Assembly (NCBI GenBank): GCA_021442155.1
Contig: CM038222.1
Span: forward strand, 18,486,923 to 18,550,922
DNA length: 64,000 bases
Source of the DNA: Cymbidium sinense
Taxonomy: Eukaryota; Streptophyta; Magnoliopsida; Asparagales; Orchidaceae
Direction: 5' to 3'
Position numbers and translations under genes: made by a program
Part shown: piece after piece, positions 1-11,711 of the stretch
Layout of the letters: the number at the start of each line of letters is the position of its first letter
How positions within the stretch are numbered: the first letter of the stretch is position 1
The notes under the pieces: generated by a model
What the model saw: only the letters and a program-made list of their open reading frames with translations
The model's database searches: none
What the model was told of the DNA's origin: nothing

Positions 1-756
1 ATTTTTATTTTTATGTTTAAGTTTTATGTTTTTTAGATTTATTTATAGGTTTTATTTTTAGTTTAGGTTTTTTTTTTAGTTTATTTTATTTTATTTTAGG
101 TTTAAGTTTAGGTTAAGTTTTTTTTAGTTTATGTGTGTTACATTTATTTTAGTTAGTTTATTTTAGTTTAGGCTTAGGTTTATTTTATTTATATTTTAGG
201 TTTAGGTTTTTTTTCCTAGTTTAGGATTTAAGTTTTTTTTTATGTTTATTTTTATGTTTAGGTTTTTATATAGTTTTTATTTTATTTTAGGTTTATTTTT
301 TTTTTTTAGGTTTAGTTTTTTATTTTATTTATGTTTTTTAATTTTTAATTTAGTTTAGGTTTTTATTTATTTTATTTTAGTTTTTATTTTTTTATTATTT
401 TTTTGGGCTTTTGTTTAGGTTTATATTTTATGTATTTATTTATTTTATTTATTTATTTTGTTTTGGTAAGTTATTTTTCATTATTTTATTTTATGTTTTA
501 TTTTAGTTTAGTTTAGTTTTCCATTTAAGGTTGGGGTTTAGTTTGGGAAGGGTGGCCTGGGGTTTTTTTTGTGTTTGTGGTTTGGTTTTAAGTTTTAAGG
601 TTTAGGGTTTAGGTTTAGGTTTTTAGTTTAGGGTGTTTGTGGTAGGTTTATGGTTTGTTTGTAGGGTTTTGGTTTAGGGTTTGGTTTAGTGTTTAGGGTT
701 TAGATTTACATTTTTGATTTGTGGTTGTTTTAATTTAGGATTTTGGGTTTTTTTTT
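1..756 (+). repeat. Telomere-like T/G-rich tract, left edge
   Basis: The first ~530 bases are TTTTATTTTAGG and TTTAGG units with almost no C on this strand. From ~580 to 740 the units become G-richer and include TTTAGGG heptamers, leading straight into GR-RBP fragment 1. No coding potential is visible on either strand. The sequence is too irregular for an active telomere end. Confidence 0.85.
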
Positions 757-1175
757 TAATAGAGAACAAAATCATATTCAACATTTCTTCTTTATATTTC
801 ATCAATCAAGTAACACACCAAGTTTTCTACACCAAGACATAAATAAAAAAAATGAGTACTTATAGAGAAAATCAAAACCCTAGATAACTAACCATCTCTA
901 CTATAAAGACACAGTTCCATAAGCAGACTCAATCGCCCATTCTTCAATCCTCCAGCTCATCAACCACCCCAACCTCTCGAGTAGCTCCTCCAGCCTCCAC
1001 CATAGCTGTAACCTTCGTCATTCCTCCTGCCTCCATAACCCCCACTACTCTAACCACCACCTCCATATCCACTAGCAGCACCAGATCCCCCACTACCATT
1101 GCAATAATGTCCGATCCCGCCTTGCCTCCAAGATCTGGGACTCTCAACTGAAGCTCCTACCATCAAGGTTCTACA
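757..1175 (-). pseudogene. GR-RBP C-terminal fragment 1
   Basis: On the minus strand this reads as the glycine-rich C-terminus and 3' UTR of a plant glycine-rich RNA-binding protein (RRM followed by a Gly-rich tail; the family binds RNA in nucleus and cytosol). Glycine codons of GGYGG type run through ~1110-980, and a YSRGWGG motif precedes the end near 965-985. The reading frame is broken by frameshifts and stops. The RRM is absent: homology starts near the end of the domain, next to TTTAGG DNA. The 3' UTR-like part (757-930) matches that of the other fragments in the window and ends in an A-run on the minus strand. No promoter or intact start exists, so this is a dead fragment. Confidence 0.72.
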
Positions 1176-3103
1176 AATTTTAGGTTTAGTTTAGTTTATG
1201 CATTAGGTTTAGGTTAGCTAGGTTATTGTGTATTTAGGTTTACTTTTAATATATTTAGTTACTTGGATTAGGTTTGGCTAGGGGTTTAGGGTTTAGGCTA
1301 GTGTAGGGTTGGGTTTGTTTATGTAGTTATGGTCATGTAGGGTTTAGATTTATCAGTAGGGTTAGGGTATGTTTCTGCCTAAGTAGGGCCAGGGTGCATA
1401 TAGGGTAGGGTAGGTAGGGTCAGGATTTTGATATGATATTTCCAAAATGTTACCCAAAAGTTTAGTTTATTGCCATTTAGTTTTGATTTAGTTTATTTTA
1501 TTTTAATTACTAATTTTTTATTTATTTAGTTTATTTTATTATTTTGTATTTTTTAGATTAGGATTTTATTTTGTTATTTTAGTAAATTTATTTTATTTTA
1601 GTTTAATTAAAATTTAGTTTATTTTATTTTATTTTAAAGTAGGTTTAGGTTTTATTTTATTTTAAGTAGTTTTAAGTTTTTATGTTTTATTTTTTTATTT
1701 TATTTTTCATTTGGTTTAGGATTATTTTAGTTTATTTGTCCATTTAATTTAGCTGGTATGTAGTTTATTTTAAGTAGTTTAGGTTTTATTTTAGTTAGCT
1801 TTAGTTTATTTTATTTTATTTTAATCAGGTTTTATAGCCAGGGTTTAGGTTTTAATTTATTTATTTTAGGTTTATTTTATGTAGTTAGGTTATTTAGTTT
1901 TAATTTTATGTTTTATTTTATTTTAGGTTTAATTTTTTATTTAGGTTTTATTTAGAGTTTAGTAGGTTTATTATATTTTAGTTTAGTTTTATTTTATTTT
2001 ATCTTTATGTTTAGGTTTAGGTTAGTTTAAGTTTTATTTTATTTTATTTTTTATGGTTTAAGTTTTAGCATGTAGTTTTAGATTATTATTTTAGAGGTTA
2101 GGATTTAGGGTTTAGGTTATGTTTGGGGGTGAGTTTGGGGGGGTCAGAGATTATTTAGAGGTTGTTAGGGATTTTTTTTTTTTTTATTTATGTATTTTAG
2201 GTTTATTCTATAGGTTTAAATTTTATTTTTTTTTTTTTTTTTTTTTTATTTTATTTTATTTCATTTTATTTTAGGTTTAGTCTTTAATATTTTTTTTATT
2301 TTAGTTTTATTTATTTATTTTAGTTTATTTTTTTTCCTTTTTTGGGTTTAGTTTAGTTTAGTTGTAGTTTTATGTTTATTTTTATTTTTTATTTTTTATT
2401 TTATTTAGGTTTAGTTATTTATTTTATTTTGTTTATTTTAGTTTAGGTTTTTATTTTGGTTTATTTTTAGTTTTATTTTAGTTTTAGGTTTATTTTGGCT
2501 TTATTTTATTTTCTTTAGTTTATGGTCTTAGTTTATTTTAGGTTTAGGTAGGTTTTATTTATTTATTAGTTTATTTTATTTACTTATCTTATTTTGTTTT
2601 ATTTTTATTTTTTTAGTTTAGTTTTAGGTTTTATTTTATTTTAGATTTAATTTTATTTACTTTATTTTATTTTATCTTATTTTTTAGGTTTTATTAGGTT
2701 TTCTTTTATTTGTTTAATTATTTTTTTTATTTTTTAATTTTAGTTTATTTATTTTATTTTAGGTTTATTATTAGGTAGTTTTTAATAGTTTTTGGCTCAT
2801 GATTATGGTCAGTTTTAGGGTTTAGGGTTTAGTGGTTCATTTCCTGGGTTTAGGCTCAGTTAGTTTTTGTGAGTTTAGGGTTTTGGCTTTAGTGGTCAGG
2901 TCATAAGATTTTTTAGAGTGGTTTGGCTCAGCTCAAGTTTAGTTTTTATGGTTTTAGGGTTTGGGCATGGGTGCTAGGGTTTAGTTTGTTAGGAGGTCAG
3001 TGGTGTGGTTAGGTTAGAGGTGGGTGGAGAGGTTTGGGTTTTAGGTTTAGTAGTTTAGGGTTTGCTCATTTTAGGTAGGTTTAGGGTTATTATTATTATT
3101 ATT
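1176..3103 (+). repeat. Telomere-like tract between GR-RBP fragments 1 and 2
   Basis: A G-rich patch with TTTAGGG-like units (1176-1430) gives way to long TTTTATTTTAGG DNA (1440-2770), then a second G-rich patch (2780-3090) and a short TTA microsatellite at about 3087-3104. The usual A-rich box at the patch/tract border is degenerate here (around 1440-1475). No gene is seen. Confidence 0.8.
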
Positions 3104-3510
3104 TTAAAAGAATAAAATCATATTCAACATTTCTTCTTTATGATTTCATCAACCAAGTAACACAAATTTTTCTAATACGTTGAAATATATATTAAAATGA
3201 GAAGGAGCAAATCAAAATCCTAAATAACTAGAGCAGTCTCTACTGTAAAGACACAATTCCAAAAGAAATAGATCGAATCATCCGTTCTTCAGCTTCTCCA
3301 ATTCCCATCAGAGCCACCTCATCCTCTCGAGTAGCGGAATCTACCATCATATCCTCGATCTCTCCCACCACCACAGAACCTCGCCTCCTCCTCGCCTCCA
3401 TAACCACCATCGCCACCACCTCCATATCCACTAGCACCTCCTGATCCCCACCACTAATATGATAATTGTTCCCCACCTATGCCATCCATGACCGACCATT
3501 ATGATGTGGA
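3104..3510 (-). pseudogene. GR-RBP C-terminal fragment 2
   Basis: The minus strand encodes Gly-rich residues (GGGDQE and GYGGGGDGGYGG-like patches, about 3450-3390), then RDRGYDGRFRYSRG, a TGA stop, and GGSDGNWRS followed by the natural-looking stop near 3286. The SDGNWRS/N ending is typical of plant GR-RBP C-termini. The TGA falls at a position where fragment 1 has a Trp codon and fragment 8 also has TGA, so the change is shared between copies. The 3' UTR continues to ~3104. The upstream edge (3480-3510) has drifted more than in other copies. Confidence 0.75.
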
Positions 3511-5261
3511 TTATTTTAGGGTTTAGATTTTATTTTAGGTTTTTAGGTTTAGGGTTTAGTTTTTTTTAAAAAAATTAATAAAACCAATAGTTTAGGTTTA
3601 TTTAGTTTATTTTTATTTATTTTAGTTTTTTTATTTTATTATTTATTTAGGTTTAATTTTTATTTTATTTATTCTTTATTTTAGGTTTATTTTAGTTTAG
3701 TTTAGTTATTTATTTTATTTTAGTTTAGTTTTATTTTTTATTATATTTTATTTTCATTTTTTGGTTTAGGTTTTAATTTAGTTTAATTTTATTTTTTTGA
3801 TTAGATTTTAGGTTTTTATTTTATTTATTTTAGGTTTACATTTTTATCTAATTTTATTTTATTTTATTTTAGGTTTATTTTATTTTATTTTATGTTTAGT
3901 TTTATTTTATTTAGGTTTTTATTCTTATTTATTTTTTGTTTAGTTTAGGTTTTTTATTTTATTTAATTTTATTCTTGGGTTTATTTTTATTTTACTTAGT
4001 TTATTCTTAGGTTTTTATTTCATTTTTATTAGGTTTATGTTTTAGGTTTTTATTTTAGGTTTATTTCTTGGTTTTAATTTTTTAGTTTATTTTATTTTAT
4101 TTAGTTTAGGTAGGTTTCATTTATTTTAAGTTTAGATTTTATTTATTCAATTTCATTTTATTTCAATTTAGGTTTAGGTTTATTTTATTTTGTTTATTTT
4201 AGGTTTTATTTTATTTATTTTATTTTAGGATTTATTTATTTTATTTATGTTTAGTTTTTATTTTATTTAGGTTTTTTATTTTAGGATTAATTTTTTAGCT
4301 TTAGTTAGGTTTTTATTTATTTTATTTAGTTTAGTTTTTCAATTTTATATTATTATTTTTAGGTTTATGTTTAGGTTTTAGTTTAATTTATTATTTTATT
4401 TTATTTATTTAGTTTAGGTTATTTATTTTTATTTTATTTTAGGTTTTATTTAGTTTTAGATTTTAGATTTTGTGGTTTTTGTTTTAGGTTAGGTTTAGTG
4501 TGGTCTGGGTTAGGTTTAGGGTTTGAAAGTTTAGGTTTCCTATGGCTCAGAGTCAGCCTTAGGTTTAGGATTTGTGGTTTAGGTTGTGGCTCAGTTTTTA
4601 GGTTGTGGTTGTGGTCAGTTTTAGGTTTGGATTAGTGTCTTAGCAGGTTAGTTTTTAGGGGGGTTAGGTTTTCTTTTATTTTTTTTATTTTATCTTTTAT
4701 TTTTAAAATTAAGCAAACCAGTTTAGTTTAATTTAGTTTATTTTTTTATTTTATCTAATTTATTTTATTTTTTTTATGTAGGTTTATTTTATTTTCATTT
4801 TTATTTAGTTTCATCTTTATTTTAGTTTAGGTTTATTTTATTTAATTTAGGTTTAATTTTATTTAATTTAGGTTTATCTTTTTACTTTAGTTTAGGTTTT
4901 ATTTATTTTATTTTATTTAGTTTTATTTTTATTTTTTTTTTCATTTAGGTTTAGGTTTAGCTTAGTTTAGGTTTTAGCTGTTTTAGGTAGGGTTTAGTGT
5001 TTATGGTCTGGGGTTTAAAGTTTAGCAGGGTTTGTGGTTTAGTGTTTAGGTTTAGGGTTTTGGTTTTAGGTTTAGGGTTTAGTTTTATGTTTAGGTGGGG
5101 GTTTAGGGTTTGTGGTTTTAAGGTTTAGTGGTTTGGTTTAGGTTTTAACATTTAGGTTTATGGTTTGAGTTTTATGTTTAGGTTTGGGTTTGTGGTTAAG
5201 GTTTAGGTTTAGGTTTAGGGTTTAGGTTTAGGTCGTAGGTTTTAGTTTAAGATTTAGGGTT
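3511..5261 (+). repeat. Telomere-like tract with two A-rich boxes
   Basis: Boxes of the AAATTAAGTAAACC family lie at 3568-3590 and 4705-4720, each after a G-rich patch and before TTTATTTAGTTTATTT-type DNA. The tract between them is TTTTATTTTAGG. From ~4980 to 5260 true TTTAGGG and TTTAGG units dominate and run into GR-RBP fragment 3. No gene is seen. Confidence 0.8.
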
Positions 5262-5727
5262 TTTTATTTTTTTAATAGAGAAAAATTGATTCAACATTTT
5301 TCTTCTCGATTTCATCAACCAAGTAACACACTAAGTTTTCTAAGACACTAGTGATGACATAGATCAAAAATGAGCGCGCATAGGCAAATCAAATACCATA
5401 GATAACTAGAACTACCTCTACAGTAAAGATACAGTTCCATATGCAGCAGATCGGATGAGCTTTTCTTCAAATTCTAAAGTTCACATTGGAACCACCCTTC
5501 CCGAAAAGGTGATCCACCATAATATCTTTGATTTCTTCCTCACCACCACCATGGTCAGAACCTCCATCGCCTCCTCCCCTCCATAACCACCATTGCTCCA
5601 CCACCACATCCATGTCCACCAAAGACCTTTGATCCCCACCAAAGATCGGATAACCACGCCTCCACCGCTAGATCCTGAATCGAGCCTGGTGACGGATGTT
5701 CCTGCTATCAAGGTTATGCCCATTCTT
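5262..5727 (-). pseudogene. GR-RBP C-terminal fragment 3
   Basis: The boundaries are clear on the minus strand. DNA equivalent to the end of the RRM begins right after CCTAAGAATGGG (5727), Gly-rich coding follows (5690-5500), and a 3' UTR runs to an A-run at 5262. The C-terminal motif is more diverged than in fragments 2, 6 and 8, with frameshifts and a Trp-rich misreading of the GGT repeats. The 3' UTR keeps the shared block containing the complement of TTTCATCAACCAAGTAACAC at 5310-5329. Confidence 0.72.
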
Positions 5728-7080
5728 AGGGTTTAGGTTTAGGTTTTGGTTTATTATGTTTTAAGGTTTAAGTTTACTTTTAAATTTATTTAGTTACTTT
5801 AGGTTTTGGTTTAGGGTTTAGTTTTAGGTTTAGTGTTATGGTTTAGGGTTTAAGATTTAGGGTTATTGAGTTTATGCTTTTAGGTTTTAGGATTTAGGGT
5901 TTAGTGTTTAGGGTTTATGCTTTTGTGGTTTAGGTCTCTATGAGAGGTCCAGGTTTAGATTTGGGTATGTTTATAATCAAAAGTGAGGTATGTTTATTTA
6001 GTTTAATTTATTTATTTTAATTTATTTTTAAAGTTTTTTATAATTAAGCAAACCGAGTTGAGGTTTATTTAGTTTATTTTATTTATTTTATCTTAATTTA
6101 TGTACATTTTATCTTATTTCATTTATTTACTTTGGTATTTAATTTAGTTTAGGTTTTATCTTAGTCATTTCATAGTTGGCCTAGGCCTAGGGCTCAACCT
6201 GTGGTCAGCCTGTGGCCTGGGCTCAGTCAGGTCTTGTGGGCCTAGGCCTTGTGGCCTAGGTCAGAGCCCAGGGCCTAGGGTCATTAGGCCTTTGGGCCAG
6301 TTTTTTTAATTTTTTTATTTAGGGCCTAGGGTCAGGGTTTAGGGTAAGGTTTGGGTTTTAGGCTCAGGTTTAGGTGGTCAGGTGGTGCCTTTTTTTTTAT
6401 CCAAATTAAGTAAACCGGGTTTTAGGTTTATTTAGTATATTTAGTATTTTTTTTTATTTATCTTAGATATTTTATATTTTAGGTTTATTTATTTTAGTTT
6501 GGTTTTTTTATTTTAATTTATTTTCAAGTTTAGGTTTATGTTTAGTTTATTTTTTTAATTGAGCATTATATTTATTTTATTTATTAGGTAGGTTTATTTT
6601 TTTATTTTTATGTTTAGGTTTAGGTTTCTATTTTATTATTTTATGTTTAAGTTTTAGGTTTATTTTTTTTTATTTATTTTAGTTTAGGTTTGGTTTATTT
6701 TTAGTTTATTTTATTTTATTTAGTGTTTAGTGGGTTCACTTTATTTTAGTTTAGGTTTAGTTTTATTTATTTTAGTTTAGTTTAATTTAGTTTAGTTTAG
6801 GTTTATTTTATATTTTAGGTTTAATTTTTTTTAATTTAGTATTTTGGTTTTATTTTTTATTTCGTGTTTAGGTTTTTTATTTAATTTTTTTTATATTTTA
6901 TTAAGTTTATTTTATTTTATTTTATACATTTTTTATTTATTTTTCTTTTTTTTATTCCCCATTTTACTTAGTTAGGTTTTATATTTATTTTAGTTTATTT
7001 TATTATTTTATTTTATTTTGGCACAGTTATCTATTTTAATATTTTATTATCATTTTTTTATTTAATCTAGGTTTATTTTT
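5728..7080 (+). repeat. Telomere-like tract with small GC island
   Basis: A TTTAGGG patch (5728-5960) leads to a box at 6041-6060, then T-rich DNA. A GC-rich island of GGCCTAGG and GTGGCCTAGG units occupies ~6175-6380, and a second box lies at 6401-6420. The rest is TTTTATTTTAGG DNA. No coding sequence is supported. Confidence 0.8.
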
Positions 7081-8390
7081 TGGTTTTAGGTCAGTTTGTG
7101 GTTCAGGATGTGGGTAGTGGCTCAGAGTTTATGGCCTAGGCCTAGGGTCATGGTTTGGCTGCCAGGGCCTGGTTTTAAGCCTGATTTGGCCTTAGCTCAG
7201 CCTGGGTTGGGGTGGCTCAGGTCAAGGGCTCAGATCTGGGGTGGCCTGCTGCCTGGCTGGCCAGGTCAGTTTAGTGCAAGGCCAGCTTTACTAGAGCCTG
7301 GCCTGTGGGTCTCTGTGGCTCAGTGGTGATTTGTGGCTCAGTGTGGCCTAGCCTGGGGCTCAGTGGCTCAGGCTCAGGGCTCATGTTTAGGCTGGCCTAG
7401 TGTTTAACATTAGGGCCTGGTCAAGGCTAGATCTTTTATCTTAGCCTAGCCTATATTTATCTTTATCTTATTTATTTATCTTAGCTTTGGCCTTTCTTTT
7501 AGCTCAGAGCTTTTATTTTATTTAATCCAAGTTTTATTTTTTAGGCCTTTTAATCAGTTTAAGTATTTTATTTAGTTATTATTTTATCTAGGTCATTATA
7601 TTTTATATATTTATGTTTTTTTATCTTAGTTATCTTTATTTAGTTTAAGTTTTTATTTATTTTATCTTATCTTAGGCCTAGCTTTAGGTTTTACAGGTTT
7701 TAGCCATTTTAGGCCTGCCTTTTTATTTATCTTTTTAGGTTATCCCTCAGCTCATGTTTGTCTTATCCATTTTGGCCTAGGTTGGGACCCTCAGTCTGGC
7801 TCAGGCCTGTGGTTTCAGGCATGGCTCAGTGGCCCAGGTCTGGCCTGGGGCCTAGTGGCTCATGGTCCAGGGTCAGTCTTAGCCTGCAGTGATCAGTGGC
7901 TCAGGTCAGGGTCCTGTCCAGGATCCAGGGTTTAGGCTCAGTGGCTCAGGCTGTGGCTCAGTGGCCCAGGTGCAGCTAGGCCTCAGCCTGGGCCCAGGTC
8001 CATGGTCAGGGCTCAGGGCCTGTGGCCCATGGCTCCATGGTCTTAGGGTCAGGCCTCAGCTCAGTGGCTCGTCAGGGCCTAAACCTGGGTTGGGCCCAGA
8101 GCCCAGCCTCATATGGCCTGGGGTCCTGGCCCAGTGGCCCAGGTCAGCCCAGGTCTGGTCTTGGTGGGCTCAGGGCCAGGCCCAGGGTCAGTAGTAGGTG
8201 TGGAGAAGTCCTAGGGTTGGCTGGCCAGCCCAGGGCCCAGTGGCTCAGATGGGCTTCATGAGTTTGGGGTCAGGATCAGTGAGATTTAGGATTTAGAGCC
8301 TGTGGAGGGTCATGGTTTTATGATTAGAGATTAAAGTGAGGTGGTTAGGTGTGGATTTAGTGTAGGCCTAGGGTTTAGATTTAGGGTTTT
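7081..8390 (+). repeat. GC-rich island of GGCCTAGGG / GGCTCAG units
   Basis: This stretch is made of short variants such as GGCCTAGGG, GGCCCAGG and GTGGCTCAGTGGC, in the same orientation as the surrounding TTTAGGG units and grading into them through TTTAGGCCTAGG forms. A T-richer stretch occupies 7430-7730. Open frames of 70-100 codons here follow from few A/T-rich stop codons and show no domain, so I call repeat, not gene. Confidence 0.75.
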
Positions 8391-9120
8391 TTCCAAAAAA
8401 AAAAAAAATTAAAGAAACCTAGTTTTAGGTATTTAGTTTTTTTAGTTTATTTTATATTTTTTATATAGTTTATTTTTATTTTAGTTTATTTATTTTATGT
8501 TTTATTTAAATTTGTTTAGCTTTTTTTTAATTTAGGTTATTTTTAGGTTTAAGTTTAGGTTTATATTTATTTTTAATTTAGTTTTATTTTATTTTAATTT
8601 TGGGTTTAGGTTTAGGTTTTCACTTTTTTGGTAGGTTTTATTTTAGGTTTATTTTAGGTTTTAGTTTTTTATTTTATGTCTGGTTTATTTTATTTATTTT
8701 ATTTTATTTAGTTTAGTTTAGGTTTAGTTTATTTATTTTGGTTTAGGATTAGTTTTATTTATTTTAATTAGTTTGTCTTTTAGTTTAGGTTTAGGCATTT
8801 TATTTTATTTTAGGTTTAGGTTTATTTTATTAGGGTATTTTATTTTTATTTTTTTATTTTATTTTAGGTTTATTATAGTTTAGGTTTACTTTAGTTTCAT
8901 TTTAATCATCTTAGGTTGATTTTATTTTATTTTACATTTAGGCATTATTAGGTTTATTTTATTTTTTTAGTTTAGCTAATTTTATTTATTTATTTTAGTT
9001 TTATTTTAGGTTTATTTTAGTTTTAGGTTTTTAGGTTTTATTTATTTATTTATTTTTTTTTATTTAGGTTTAATTTATATTTATTATTTATTAGGTCTTT
9101 TAGTCAGGTTTTATTTTGTT
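8391..9120 (+). repeat. A-rich box followed by T-rich telomere-like tract
   Basis: An A-run and box (8391-8420) mark the end of the GC-rich island. DNA of TTTTATTTTAGG type follows to ~9120. No gene is seen. Confidence 0.75.
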
Positions 9121-10090
9121 AGTTTAGCCAGTTTTGGGGCCTGGCCTAGGGTTGGGTGGCCTGTGGCTCAGCCCAGGTTTGGGTCCAGGTCAGGTTGGTT
9201 GGCTCAGGCCTAGGGTTGGGTAGGCTCAGTGTTTGGCCTAGGGCCCAGGTCTTAGGCCTAGGGCCTAGGGTGTCAGTGCCTATGGTTTAGTATAGTTTAT
9301 TTATTTAGTTTAGTTTATTTCATTAGGACATTATTATTTTATTTATTTTTAGGTTTAGTTTTTCCTAATCTAGGGTTAAGCTATATTTTATTTATTTTAC
9401 ATTTATTTTAGGTTTTATTTAGTTTTTTTATTTTAAATTTATCTTTATTTTATTTTCATTTTATATTTAGTTTATTTTATTTAGCTTTTATTTTAGATTT
9501 ATTTTATTTCTTTTAGTTTAGTTTAGGTTTTATTTATTTTATTTTATTTTAGTTTTCTTTTTAACTAGGCTCAGTGTGTTTTATTTTATCTTGATCAGCC
9601 TTTATTTTATCTTTTATTTATCTTATCTGGCTCAGGCTCAGTTTAGGCCTAGGTTAGGGCCTAGTATCATGGTTTCTCCAGGCCTGGGGCTAGTGTCCAG
9701 CATAGGTTACAGTCTTAGAACTGTGGTTTGTGGCTCAGTGGTCTTGTTTAGGGTCTTAGGTCTGGCCAGTAGGGCCCAGGGTGGCTAACATCTGGCCCAG
9801 TGGCTCCTGAGCCCAGGCCAGGGCCTAGGGCCCAGGTTTGTCTTGGGCCTGGGGCCCAAGATCTGTGGCCTGGGGCTGTGGCTCAGTGGCCTCATGGCCT
9901 GGGGAGTCAGTGGCCCAGGGTTAGCCCAGGGCTTAGGGTCTTCAGGGCCTAGGGTTAGGCCCAGGTTTAGGGCCCAGGGTCAGTGGCCTGGGGTTTATAG
10001 GGCTCAGGGTTGGATCTTAGTGCCTGGGTTTAGGGGTTGTGGTAGGGTAGTGGTGGGTCAGGTGTGGAGGGTTATGGTAGGGTTTAGGTT
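9121..10090 (+). repeat. Two GC islands separated by a T-rich tract
   Basis: GC-rich units (GGCCTAGGG, GGCTCAG, GCCCAGG) occupy 9121-9290 and ~9620-10080. T-rich DNA lies between. The unit types are those of the 7.1-8.4 kb island. Confidence 0.75.
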
Positions 10091-10180
10091 TTATTTATTT
10101 TAAGGAAAGGTTAGAATTTTATTACCACAAAAAAAGATACAATCCTAATAAAGCTCAAAGTTACCACCTTGGGGATTAAA
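10091..10180 (-). mobile_element. Short LINE-like 3' end
   Basis: On the minus strand this ends in TGGTAATAAAATTCTAACC followed by CTTT and an A/T tail, the style of a plant LINE 3' terminus. It shares the terminal TTTTAAGGAAAGGTTAGAAT (plus strand) with the longer element starting at 10221, so the two are related 3' ends placed close together. Only ~90 bases remain. Calling it a LINE is inference from the 3' end. Confidence 0.45.
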
Positions 10181-10220
10181 TTTAGGGTTTAATGTTTAGG
10201 GTTAGGTCAGTGGTTTAGAG

Positions 10221-11711
10221 TTTTTTTTTATTTTAAGGAAAGGTTAGAATTTAAGGAGGAACCTAAAGAGCTATACCCCCATCTATGTACAATAGAACAA
10301 ATAGAAAAAGGAACAACTAAAAATGCAAAAGAGGAAAAGACATAGATTAAGACTTATACAATATATGAAAAAATATAGTCAAAAGACTTGTCAACAGTGG
10401 CTCATGATCCCTTTTTGGGAGGCAAGATAACAAGATCCACATCAACAACACTTGAGTTGACTGAGTAATGATCATTCCATCTGAAAAGTTCCAACTGTAA
10501 AAGAAATCTGGAAAACACTACATAGGCAATAGTCATAGCTAACAAGAATAAGGATAAAGAAATCAATTAGAAAGAGATGAGAAAGAAAAGGCCCAGGCTC
10601 AGTTAAGATCATCTCAAATGGCAACAATGCATATGCATATCTAAAAATCCTAAGAAGGGTTACATTCATATGCAATGCTACCAGCAAAAGAGATGATATG
10701 TGTAACATCAGGGCCATCATAGCTAGCATACTTGATACAAGCGAACAGCAAAAGTAAGTAGCCCAAAGGCTTTTATAAACTGCATTAGCAAATAAAGAGA
10801 AAGCTAGCCAGCAGCCAGCCAACATCCAAACAACCAACTAAAACCATAGTAGACCAATCACAAATACCCATCCACCTAGAAGACACATCAAGGTTAGTGA
10901 TAGAGCCACCACCAGTAAGGAAGAATTCAAAGGGACAAGATAATTCAGAAGCATAGCAATAGTTAATATAATAGCCTAGAAAGAGACTAAAATAAAATAG
11001 AAAATAACAATATCCATCATTCAAATAGACATCAAAGCTCCAAGCAAGGGAGAGAAACAACCACCATCAAGAAACATCGAATCACAGTAAAAGGGATGCC
11101 ATCAATCCTAGAGGTAGTGACAAAAAGCCACCAGGTAATAGCCACCAGGTATTAGCCACCAATAAAATCAGCCATAACCAAATCAGAAAAGAAAAAACCA
11201 CAAAGTAGCTATCCTCATGCCAATCAAAAGAGAAAATAGCCAACCAATAGGAATCCCCAACACAAACCAGGAGAAATAACCAAAAAGTATTGAAAAGACC
11301 AAAGCTAATCAAATCCTGAAGAGACCAACAACTGCCACTCAACAACCAACCACAGTAGTAAAGGATCCAATATCGGAAGGGGGCGGCCAGCCAAAACAAA
11401 AGGCTAACCCAAAATAGAGACCAAAATAGGTGGAAAAACAACAACAATAGACATAGCCACAACCATCCTAGAGATCATCAAAAAAATGGAAAAAAAAATG
11501 GTAGTCACCCAGCAAGACAAACAACCAAGGAAGCAAAAAACCAAGGAGGACCACCAAACCACCAATAGTAAATGAGGAAGGAGAGAAAACAAGCCAAAGG
11601 AAAGAAAAGTAGCCTCCAACCCCCATAGATCAAGAAATCACCATGAAGGAGAAAATAGAAAATCAATAAAAACCAACGAGCTACAACCAATCCACCAATT
11701 AGAGGAAAAAT
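10221..11711 (-). mobile_element. Probable 5'-truncated LINE, 3' portion
   Basis: A sharply bounded 1.5-kb segment unlike its surroundings: T/G-rich on the minus strand, with no telomere-like units. Its minus-strand 3' end has a GGGGGTATAGCTCTTTAGG stretch and CCTCCTT shortly before the end, then CTAACCTTTCCTTAAAAT and an A-rich tail, which resembles plant LINE 3' UTRs. I see no reverse-transcriptase or endonuclease motif. The longest minus-strand frames (up to ~126 codons) are strings of hydrophobic residues caused by the T/G bias. A degenerate ~20-bp tandem repeat (CACCAGGTAATAGC units) sits at ~11130-11160. No clear target-site duplication was found by eye. An unrelated pseudogene remains possible. 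Confidence 0.45.

Noticed and set aside
7096..8261. Open frames of 70-101 codons in GC-rich DNA
   Set aside because: They follow the GGCTCAG/GGCCTAGGG repeat, overlap in different frames and show no domain or start context.
9843..10103. 86-codon frame in the GC island
   Set aside because: Same repeat composition; Gly/Leu/Gln-rich translation is a direct reading of the repeat unit.
10472..11690. Minus-strand frames of 61-126 codons with hydrophobic translations
   Set aside because: Leu/Phe/Trp strings come from T/G-rich DNA. No conserved motif, and frames overlap each other. Better explained as LINE-like 3' sequence.
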